DNA from: Treponema sp.
Lineage (GTDB): Bacteria; Spirochaetota; Spirochaetia; Treponematales; Breznakiellaceae
Assembly: GCA_009784995.1 (NCBI GenBank)
Contig: WQXE01000130.1
Span: forward strand, 1-5,292
Length of the DNA stretch: 5,292 nt
Direction: 5' to 3'
The stretch's first letter is position 1, and the number at the start of each line of letters is the position of its first letter. Both the position numbers and the translations under genes were made by a program. Below, piece after piece: positions 1-5,068 of the stretch. The notes under the pieces are model-generated. The model was not told where the DNA came from. It was given only the letters and a program-made list of their open reading frames with translations, and searched no databases.

Positions 1-239
1 AACATATTTTTCTCATTTATGTTAGAAGGAAGTTTATCCAATTCAAAAAAATGTAAGCTCATTTTATCAGATAAAACCTCATGCCGGTTAACTTCCAAAG
101 GCTGAAACTCCGAATGATATTCCTTGCAATTAAACAAAGGGAAGTTAATTATACTGATAATAATAGTCCGAGGCAAATTGATGTAATCTTTTCCTGACGG
201 GAGCGCTGTGGAATACTCCCTATTTTGGTGACAGTCTCC
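1..239 (-). pseudogene. 5'-truncated Rpn-family (PD-(D/E)XK) nuclease/transposase fragment, runs off the left edge
   Basis: Read on the minus strand, the frame stays open from the codon after the FecR gene's stop to the window edge, about 79 codons. It contains GKDYINL, then TIIISIINFPLF, EYHSEFQ and, near the edge, LSDKMSLHFFELDKLP. This order matches my memory of the middle of Rpn/PD-(D/E)XK putative transposases (TIGR01784/PF12784 type), whose members carry segments like 'DYINL..I.INIL.F', 'YH..F.L' and 'LTD.LEIHFIELPK'. Family members are about 300 residues long; roughly the first 90-100, including the nuclease core, are missing. No ATG lies in frame before the DKM methionine, and the only in-frame stop upstream is the FecR stop. 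An AAGGAG sits at 236-241 but no ATG, GTG or TTG follows at a usable distance. I call it a remnant. The family assignment is fairly secure; the fate of the 3' part is outside the window. Confidence 0.72.
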
Positions 240-1829
240 TTACTCTAAAAAAACAAATTCGACACGGCGGTTTCGCCACAGGTTATTGATATCTTCTCGC
301 GCGATGGGGTGTTGTCCGCCAAGACCTCGATACTCAAGTTGTCTTGAATCAACGCCAAGTTCTACAAGTAACGCTACAATGGTTCTGGCTCGGTTTTGGC
401 TTAATAACATATCAGTATCAATATTTCCTGTTGGATTAACATGACCTTCAACACGTACTCTGATATCTCTGTTCGCGTTAAGAAATTGTACAACACGTGA
501 AAGTATTCTGTCATTATTGATGGCTGTTTCAATATCCAAATCATCCCAGCCAAAATTATCCGCGCCGAATATAATTGGGGGAAGCTGAGGTATTACAGGC
601 GGGCTTTTATCATCCCGAACGGAAAATATTCCAATCGTAGAAGGAAGCGCGGATCCTTTTATATGAGACGGAAAAACAGGAGTAATACGCCAATGCCAGT
701 TTCCGCGGGCGAGGCCTGTATGGGTTACAGAGTTTGACTCTACTCGACGGGAAACAACAGGGCGGCTCATATCAGCATTTGCGGAAATTTCAATAAGATA
801 TGAAGAAGCGTTTTCCACAGCGGACCAGGAAAAAGGAATTTGAGATTCGCCCGAAAAAGCCAAATCAGCCGAATGTTGAGGTGTATACAAAGCGGCGGGG
901 GAAACAGGAATCACTTCCAGTGCGCCAGTGGGAAAAAAACGATTTATAGGTTGGCGGCTGCCGGTTTCCGCCGGAAACGCCCGCCACCAATAATAACCGT
1001 TTCCAAGAGGTATGGAAATTGTTGATGAGCCGTCGCCATGTGAAACGTTTATCTCTCTTGTTTCTATTATATTGTTAAATCTTCTGTCTGTGGAAATTTC
1101 AATAATTACATAAGTATCAGGAGTAAAGTAAAAATAATTCCATGAAAAAACAACCGGTGTTGTTCCTCTTGGTGTATTCACTAGTGTACCCAAGACATAA
1201 GCGGAAGAACCAAAAGAAGTCATAGTCATTATTGGGTTTGTACTTATTTCTCCATCGGCATCAAGAGCAAGAATACTGCCTGTTTCCATTTCCGTTCCGT
1301 CAAAATTAACCTGACCTTCCAGAACAGAAAGAACAAATCCTTCGTCGCTTCTTTCCATTCTGGCTTGCCCGTCAAGAACAATAGTGGAAGTTCCGCTTGT
1401 TATCACGATGTTTGTGTTTTCAGAAGCTACATCTATATTCCCTCCGGAAAAATCGATCTGAGCGCCGCTTCTGTTGTCAAAAAAAATCTGTATCATTGTG
1501 CTTTCACCTAAAGTTAGATGGGTTGCCTCATCACCAAAAGTTACGATCGCTTCTGATTGTTCAACTGTGCGAATCGTATCGCCATTGTACACAAGCGAAG
1601 ACAATCTTAATCTGTCCCAAATATTACGATCCGCGAATTTACGTTGAGCGACACGTTTTTGAAATACAATAGTTCCTACAGGCTCTTCGTTAATTTTTTC
1701 TAAAGTATTGTTATACGCTCCCCAAAACACAATCCCGGAAATGCATGCTCCCGCGAAACAAAAAAATATAATAAGAAGATCAACTTTGGTGAATCTTGGT
1801 TCTTTTTTTTCTATTTTATTTTTATCCAT
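240..1829 (-). CDS. FecR-domain protein with FSW/WWR modules and C-terminal OmpA-like domain
   Basis: A 529-residue inner-membrane protein. Order of parts: basic N-terminus (1-16), one membrane segment (about 17-38), FecR-like domain (about 50-195, with VGTIVFQ, NGDTIRT, LTLGESTMI, VLEGQV), module 1 (about 200-306: TMTSFGSSA, FSWN at 228, YYWWRAFP at 279), module 2 (about 311-403: FSWS at 333, WHWRITP at 378), a proline-rich linker (410-420) and an OmpA-like domain (about 418-529: RVEGHVN, LLSQNRARTIVALL, LGV, GLGGQHPIA, NRRVEFVF). The basic N-terminus suggests that everything after the membrane segment is periplasmic, where OmpA-like domains bind peptidoglycan. The start ATG (1827-1829) overlaps the cyclase stop by 8 bases in another frame. 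No strong ribosome site precedes it (only GGTAGA), so translational coupling is likely. It is not a classical FecR iron anti-sigma factor: no sigma factor or TonB receptor lies nearby. A structural or sensing role at the envelope is inferred. Domains are confident, function is not. Confidence 0.93.
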   Translation of the reverse strand: MDKNKIEKKEPRFTKVDLLIIFFCFAGACISGIVFWGAYNNTLEKINEEPVGTIVFQKRVAQRKFADRNIWDRLRLSSLVYNGDTIRTVEQSEAIVTFGDEATHLTLGESTMIQIFFDNRSGAQIDFSGGNIDVASENTNIVITSGTSTIVLDGQARMERSDEGFVLSVLEGQVNFDGTEMETGSILALDADGEISTNPIMTMTSFGSSAYVLGTLVNTPRGTTPVVFSWNYFYFTPDTYVIIEISTDRRFNNIIETREINVSHGDGSSTISIPLGNGYYWWRAFPAETGSRQPINRFFPTGALEVIPVSPAALYTPQHSADLAFSGESQIPFSWSAVENASSYLIEISANADMSRPVVSRRVESNSVTHTGLARGNWHWRITPVFPSHIKGSALPSTIGIFSVRDDKSPPVIPQLPPIIFGADNFGWDDLDIETAINNDRILSRVVQFLNANRDIRVRVEGHVNPTGNIDTDMLLSQNRARTIVALLVELGVDSRQLEYRGLGGQHPIAREDINNLWRNRRVEFVFLE

Positions 1830-3993
1830 TTATATCTACCGCTAAAACACCATTGGGATAATTTTGCCAGCTATTGTCCGCCGGGTACACCCTCCACCAG
1901 TAAATACCGGGTTTCATTGAAATGGAAACTGACAATGAATCAATAACTTCTCTTTTTTCCAGTATGGAATCAAAATATTGATCCGAAGCTACTTCAACAA
2001 TTATTTTGTTATCAGAAGCCGCGTTGGATATATTCCATGAAAAGTAAACAGGTACAGGTTTTCCAGCGGGTCCTTTTACCCACGCGGAAGAACCAAAGGA
2101 AGTCATTTTAATTACCGGGTCGCCGTCTTTAATACCGCTTTGTTTTTGTCCGCCAAAATTGTATTTTTTTTCTTCTTCGTCTGTTGAGCCCATCTTGCTG
2201 AAATCAGGAGTATCAATATTTAAAAGTTCTCTTACTTGCGCTAGCGTTTGAGGACCTTCGTGGTTTTTAAAATTTACTACCGCGAATACCCGCACAGGTT
2301 TTTCTTTACCCTTTACATTAACAGGAAACATTTCTTCTGTAATAAATCTGTCACCTGTTAAATTCCAGGTATCCTCTGTAATTAAAATATCCGCGCCAAA
2401 GGGTTTGCTCAGAGCTTCAACACGGCTCGCGAGGTTTACAGGATCTCCTATAACGGTATATTCCATTCGTTCATCCGAACCAATTTGCCCCGCGATAACT
2501 GTACCGGTATTAATGCCGCAGCCTATGCGTATAATGGGATTACCTGTTTCGTTTTTCGGGCGTTGAGCGTTGAGTTTTATAAGCGCTTCCCTCATCATCA
2601 GCGCGGCTTTTACACAGTTATACGCGTCTTCCTCAGGTTTTCCTGAAGTAGACGCAGTCCCCCAATGAGCCATCACGGCGTCGCCGATAAATTTATCTAC
2701 AACTCCGCCTGTTTCTTCTACGCATGGAACCATATGGCTAAAATATTCGTTGAGCCATAAAACAATACGATTAGCCGCGTCATCTCCAAAAGCCTTTGTA
2801 AAGTTCTCGGACTTCTCGGTAAAGCTTCGGATATCGGAAAAGAAAATTGTCGCGTGTTTGGGAAGACCTCCCGGTTTTATCTCGCCTCGCATAGCGCGGA
2901 CAGCGATGTCTTTATTTGTAAAACGCCCAAAGATATTTAAAGCGGTGGACATTTTGTTAAAACTTTCTTCAAGGAGTCCCAGTTCATCATTTGTCTGCGG
3001 CTTTAAATTAATTAAAAAATTTCCATCCTCTATTTTCATTGCCGCGGCGGCAAGAATCCGCGCGGGCTTGCTGATGGTTTTGGAAAAAAACCAGATAAAA
3101 CAAATTGTAATAAACATTACTGCGGCGGCAAGATAGATATTCTGTTTTGTAATATCCCGGATAGCTTCAAATACTATATCGTGTGATATTACAGTAATTA
3201 CCGCCGCGTCTGTTCCTGTTATGCGAAAATAAGAGCCGAAATATCTTATCCCCTCATGAATGTATGAAACCTGCCGGTTATTGTCTCCTTCTTCCAACAT
3301 GGTCGCTACTATGGGTAAAGAAGAAAAGTTCGCGCCTTCCAAAATGAGGTCTGTGTCAGGGTGGAGAAGAAGACCTGCGGAATTATTAATAAGAAAACTT
3401 GTATTTGTTCCTGTACCAAAAGATTCAGAAAGTTCATCGGGATAAAAAAGCACTTTTACAATTTCATTTCCGGTTGAACTACGGTGTAAAAAAACAGCCG
3501 AAAGCATGGTAATGTTAAAAGAAGGAGAAGCGTTATAGAGCAACAGAGTGTCAGAAACAACAGGAAGGTCAGAAACAAAGTACGATTCTATAGTGTCGTG
3601 GTTTATACCGTTTAAATCTAAAAATTGTTCATTATGAATAAAAGTTGGATTTCTTCGTCTCATCACTCCTACAGATACAATGTTTTTATTATGGTTGAAA
3701 AAAAATCGTCTCATTTCCGGATCCTGCTCAACAGCTGGATGAAACTCCAGCATTTCAAGATAAAAAAGCACAGCGTCCCGAACGGAAACAATGGAATTCT
3801 CCGCCTGCGAGCCTGCTCTGATATTTAAGGTAAAATTGTTCTCTTCCGCGGTGCGCTGGACATCCTGGGTACTTAAAACCGACACCATGAAGATCACAGC
3901 TCCCAAAGACGCAAGTAACAAAACAGTAATAATAACAACCAGTTTAGCGCCAATGGGAAACAAAACATGGGTTTTTGTATATTTTTCGCTCAT
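1822..3993 (-). CDS. Membrane-bound class III adenylate cyclase with extracytoplasmic sensor, HAMP and C-terminal FSW/WWR module
   Basis: Predicted to make cAMP from ATP. From the ATG at 3993 the protein has 723 residues: membrane segment 1 (about 16-40), extracytoplasmic dCache-like sensor (41-283), membrane segment 2 (286-304), HAMP (305-357, ISKPARIL and NDELGLL), class III cyclase domain (about 378-573), polar linker (574-625) and an extra module (626-723). All catalytic positions are visible: metal-binding D387 (FFSDIRSFT) and D438 (KFIGDAVMA), purine-selecting K434 and T513 (EYTVIGD), and transition-state N520 and R524 (VNLASR). The K/T pair favours ATP over GTP. The frame is open up to 4125, but the longer starts would lie inside tRNA-Lys. 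The ATG at 3993 has AAGGA 11 bases upstream and gives a sensible N-terminus (MSEKYTKTHVLF). It is the first gene of an operon with the FecR-OmpA protein. The C-terminal module (MTSFGSSA at 630, FSWN at 651, YWWRVYP at 698) is unusual for a cyclase and resembles module 1 of its neighbour. Confidence 0.95.
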   Translation of the reverse strand: MSEKYTKTHVLFPIGAKLVVIITVLLLASLGAVIFMVSVLSTQDVQRTAEENNFTLNIRAGSQAENSIVSVRDAVLFYLEMLEFHPAVEQDPEMRRFFFNHNKNIVSVGVMRRRNPTFIHNEQFLDLNGINHDTIESYFVSDLPVVSDTLLLYNASPSFNITMLSAVFLHRSSTGNEIVKVLFYPDELSESFGTGTNTSFLINNSAGLLLHPDTDLILEGANFSSLPIVATMLEEGDNNRQVSYIHEGIRYFGSYFRITGTDAAVITVISHDIVFEAIRDITKQNIYLAAAVMFITICFIWFFSKTISKPARILAAAAMKIEDGNFLINLKPQTNDELGLLEESFNKMSTALNIFGRFTNKDIAVRAMRGEIKPGGLPKHATIFFSDIRSFTEKSENFTKAFGDDAANRIVLWLNEYFSHMVPCVEETGGVVDKFIGDAVMAHWGTASTSGKPEEDAYNCVKAALMMREALIKLNAQRPKNETGNPIIRIGCGINTGTVIAGQIGSDERMEYTVIGDPVNLASRVEALSKPFGADILITEDTWNLTGDRFITEEMFPVNVKGKEKPVRVFAVVNFKNHEGPQTLAQVRELLNIDTPDFSKMGSTDEEEKKYNFGGQKQSGIKDGDPVIKMTSFGSSAWVKGPAGKPVPVYFSWNISNAASDNKIIVEVASDQYFDSILEKREVIDSLSVSISMKPGIYWWRVYPADNSWQNYPNGVLAVDING

Positions 3994-4004
3994 ACTTTTT
4001 TTAT

Positions 4005-4009
4005 TCCTT
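4005..4009 (-). promoter_or_regulatory. Ribosome binding site deciding the cyclase start
   Basis: AAGGA on the minus strand, 11 bases before the ATG at 3993. The spacing is slightly long, but no comparable site precedes the upstream in-frame ATGs, which fall in or at the end of tRNA-Lys. Confidence 0.55.
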
Positions 4010-4022
4010 AATATTATCGTTA

Positions 4023-4051
4023 ATTTTAAAATATGAACATAAAAATTTGAA
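4023..4051 (-). promoter_or_regulatory. Candidate promoter for the cyclase-FecR operon
   Basis: On the minus strand, TTCAAA (4046-4051) and TAAAAT (4023-4028) are separated by 17 bases. They match the sigma-70 consensus at 4/6 and 5/6. Transcription would start near 4016, just ahead of the ribosome site. The region is AT-rich, so chance matches are likely. Read-through from tRNA-Lys, 74 bases upstream of the ATG, is the alternative. Confidence 0.4.
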
Positions 4052-4067
4052 GTGGTTAATTCACTCA

Positions 4068-4140
4068 TGAACCGCGGAAGGATCGAACTTCCGACCCGCA
4101 GATTAAGAGTCTGCTGCTCTACCATCTGAGCTAGCGGTCC
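4068..4140 (-). tRNA. tRNA-Lys (anticodon CUU)
   Basis: A complete 73-base cloverleaf on the minus strand, reading lysine codon AAG. The acceptor stem GGACCGC/GCGGTTC includes one G-U pair. The D arm is GCTC/GAGC, the anticodon stem GCAGA/TCTGC closes the loop CTCTTAA, and the T arm GGAAG/CTTCC holds TTCGATC. The discriminator is A and CCA is not encoded (TGA follows). It is transcribed divergently from tRNA-Leu and lies 74 bases upstream of the cyclase ATG. Its 5' leader is almost entirely a hairpin (4142-4174). Confidence 0.97.
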
Positions 4141-4141
4141 T

Positions 4142-4174
4142 TGTTAAAAGCCGCTTAATCTGCCGCTTTTAACA
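4142..4174 (-). promoter_or_regulatory. Hairpin in the tRNA-Lys 5' leader
   Basis: A perfect 10-base-pair inverted repeat (4142-4151 with 4165-4174). Inside it are one mismatch, two further G-C pairs and a 7-base loop reading AGATTAA on the minus strand. It ends one base before the first base of tRNA-Lys, and the predicted transcription start lies about three bases before it. No T-tract follows, so it is not a terminator. The interior GCAGATTAAG (4154-4163, minus) is exactly complementary to the tRNA-Lys anticodon loop plus the 3' strand of its anticodon stem. An RNase P processing or folding role is possible but unproven. Confidence 0.7.
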
Positions 4175-4182
4175 GATAATTA

Positions 4183-4211
4183 ATCGTACTAAAAAATGGC
4201 AAAATGGTCAA
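4183..4211 (-). promoter_or_regulatory. Promoter of tRNA-Lys
   Basis: On the minus strand, TTGACC (4206-4211, 5/6 match) and TACGAT (4183-4188, 4/6) are separated by 17 bases. The predicted start is near 4177, just upstream of the leader hairpin. Its -35 box abuts that of the divergent tRNA-Leu promoter with no base between. Confidence 0.65.
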
Positions 4212-4241
4212 TTGACACGCAGGCTGGAATATTGATACATT
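4212..4241 (+). promoter_or_regulatory. Promoter of tRNA-Leu
   Basis: A perfect consensus -35 box TTGACA (4212-4217), then 18 bases and TACATT (4236-4241, 4/6) as the -10 box. The predicted start is near 4248, giving a leader of about 14 bases before the tRNA at 4262. The -35 box touches that of the tRNA-Lys promoter, and together they form the palindrome GTCAATTGAC (4207-4216). Confidence 0.65.
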
Positions 4242-4261
4242 TTTATGGAAGTCATTTATAC

Positions 4262-4343
4262 GCGAGAGTGGTGGAATTGGCAGACACGCTAGACTTAGGA
4301 TCTAGTGCCGTAAGGTTTAAGGGTTCAAGTCCCTTCTCTCGTA
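4262..4343 (+). tRNA. tRNA-Leu (anticodon UAG)
   Basis: A complete 82-base class II tRNA reading leucine CUN codons. The acceptor is GCGAGAG/CTCTCGT, the D stem GTG/CAC, the anticodon stem CTAGA/TCTAG around CTTAGGA, the 13-base variable arm has a CC-GTAA-GG mini-stem, and the T arm is AAGGG/CCCTT with TTCAAGT. The discriminator is A and CCA is not encoded. The first acceptor pair is G1-U72, where bacterial tRNA-Leu usually has G1-C72. Its last 18 bases recur at 4352-4369 and 4561-4578. No intrinsic terminator is visible directly after it. Confidence 0.96.
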
Positions 4344-4351
4344 GTATCAGG

Positions 4352-4372
4352 CAAGTCCCTTCTCTCGTAAAG
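4352..4372 (+). repeat. Extra copy B of the tRNA-Leu 3' end (att-like direct repeat)
   Basis: CAAGTCCCTTCTCTCGTA followed by AAG. The first 18 bases are identical to tRNA-Leu 4326-4343, and all 21 are identical to copy C at 4561-4581. It begins 8 bases after the end of tRNA-Leu. It holds the 3' half of the T arm, the acceptor 3' strand and the discriminator, but cannot form a tRNA by itself. Confidence 0.9.
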
Positions 4373-4386
4373 CCAACCTGTATACA

Positions 4387-4541
4387 AAACATGGAATACA
4401 ATAAACACGGATTAACACGGATTTTTCATACCTAAGGTATGCACGAATTAACGCAGATTAAGAATAAAAACTAATAATTAATCCGCGTTAATCTGTGCGA
4501 ACCGAAGGTTCGAAATCTGCGTAAATCCGCGTTCCATGTTT
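4387..4541. repeat. 155-base imperfect inverted repeat with two nested mini-hairpins
   Basis: The ends are a perfect 10-base inverted repeat (4387-4396 and 4532-4541). Inside are four related 18-base units. Two are forward (4406-4423 CACGGATTAACACGGATT; 4442-4459 CACGAATTAACGCAGATT). Two are inverted (4480-4497 and 4514-4531, reading CACAGATTAACGCGGATT and CGCGGATTTACGCAGATT on the minus strand). Unit 1 faces unit 4 and unit 2 faces unit 3. Each arm carries a 6-pair hairpin with a 3-base loop: CATACC-TAA-GGTATG at 4427-4441 and CGAACC-GAA-GGTTCG at 4498-4512. The central loop is about 4462-4476. The whole could extrude as a cruciform or fold as RNA. It lies between convergent genes and may also hinder read-through. 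Confidence 0.88.
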
Positions 4542-4560
4542 ACCAAGCTTGATTTATTAT

Positions 4561-4581
4561 CAAGTCCCTTCTCTCGTAAAG
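4561..4581 (+). repeat. Extra copy C of the tRNA-Leu 3' end (att-like direct repeat)
   Basis: Identical to copy B over 21 bases and to tRNA-Leu over 18 (19 with the preceding T). It ends 3 bases before the stop codon of the minus-strand gene at 4584. It could mark the right end of an insertion behind tRNA-Leu. Confidence 0.9.
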
Positions 4582-4583
4582 TA

Positions 4584-5024
4584 TTATTGTTTTCTAAACA
4601 CTATAATTTCATTAAAATCTTCGTTTATTTCTGGTATTGTAAACTGGCGTCTGTCTCTGGATATAAATATTTCCATCGATCCTACTTCAAATCCAAATGC
4701 ACTTAAGGAAATTGAATATCCATTTGGATAATCTGTTCTTGATGTTCTGTCTGTATTTACTAAACTTGACCAATTGGCTATATCCGCTTCAAATTCTTCA
4801 TCTTCAATAAATTCATTATTTTCATAATGCGCGAAAAGCATACCAAATTTTGACGCTGAAATTGTAAATGTAATCAGCATTGTATCAATATCACTGATTT
4901 CGGTTATTTTCGCGGTCCATGTACCGTAAAAATCACTTTGTTGGGCAAAAATAGCGCCCGGTATGGCAAATATTAAAAGGATTGTAAAAAGCGCGATCCA
5001 AAACCTGGTATTCATCGATTTCAT
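4584..5024 (-). CDS. Small secreted protein of unknown function
   Basis: A 146-residue protein I do not recognise. It begins with a clear signal peptide: MKSMNTR, a hydrophobic stretch at 8-26, and a likely cut after IFA at residue 27, leaving about 119 mature residues. No cysteine is present, so it is not a lipoprotein. The mature start, DFYGTWTAKI, followed by alternating short hydrophobic strands (TMLITFTISA, YSISLSAFGF, SMEIFISRD, EIIVFRKQ), suggests a small beta-barrel or lipocalin-like fold with a GxW start motif. That is a resemblance only. The ATG at 5024 is preferred over the one at 5015 because AGGGGGA lies 7 bases upstream of it. tRNA-Thr ends 45 bases before it, so co-transcription is possible. 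The stop is 3 bases from the tRNA-Leu repeat copy C. The gene is convergent with tRNA-Leu, and no intrinsic terminator is visible apart from the large hairpin. Confidence 0.82.
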   Translation of the reverse strand: MKSMNTRFWIALFTILLIFAIPGAIFAQQSDFYGTWTAKITEISDIDTMLITFTISASKFGMLFAHYENNEFIEDEEFEADIANWSSLVNTDRTSRTDYPNGYSISLSAFGFEVGSMEIFISRDRRQFTIPEINEDFNEIIVFRKQ

Positions 5025-5031
5025 TATTATT

Positions 5032-5038
5032 TCCCCCT
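5032..5038 (-). promoter_or_regulatory. Ribosome binding site of the small secreted protein gene
   Basis: AGGGGGA on the minus strand, 7 bases before the ATG at 5024. It decides that start against the in-frame ATG at 5015, which would be 16 bases away. Confidence 0.75.
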
Positions 5039-5068
5039 CAAAAAATAAAAGTTATAATAACGGTAAAA

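Larger units (their letters stand above)
4352..4581. mobile_element. Putative miniature element bounded by copies of the tRNA-Leu 3' end
   Basis: Two identical 21-base direct repeats (4352-4372 and 4561-4581) bound 188 bases that encode no protein and are dominated by a 155-base inverted repeat. The first 18 bases of each boundary repeat equal the last 18 of tRNA-Leu. This is the arrangement left when an element integrates at a tRNA 3' end, or when insertion makes a long target duplication. It encodes no integrase, so it would have to be moved in trans or be a remnant. Calling it mobile is an inference from the boundaries and the palindrome. Confidence 0.5.

Noticed and set aside
199..226. 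Hairpin GGGAG/CTCCC followed by TATTTT as a terminator
   Set aside because: It has only five pairs with a 12-base loop. The T-rich side faces the plus strand, where no gene ends, and it lies inside the Rpn-like fragment.
2750..3136. Plus-strand open frame of 128 codons inside the cyclase gene
   Set aside because: It is antisense to the HAMP and catalytic region, whose coding sense is unambiguous. No ribosome site or recognisable protein supports it.
4041..4066. Terminator after tRNA-Lys
   Set aside because: The minus strand has a GAGTG/CACTTC stem with a bulge before five T. At five pairs it is too weak to call with confidence.
3994..4125. Longer cyclase reading frame starting at 4125
   Set aside because: The extra 44 codons lie largely inside tRNA-Lys and translate to sequence unlike a cyclase N-terminus. 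The ATG at 3993 has an upstream AAGGA and a normal start to the first membrane segment.
4196..4435. Plus-strand open frame of 79 codons
   Set aside because: It spans the tRNA-Leu gene and part of the hairpin element, and has no ribosome site or coding character.
4406..4531. CRISPR array or integron attC site
   Set aside because: The 18-base units occur in both orientations without uniform spacers, and the inverted arms lack the attC core-site pattern.
4549..4731. Plus-strand open frame of 60 codons
   Set aside because: It begins in the repeat and runs antisense to the secreted-protein gene, with no independent support.
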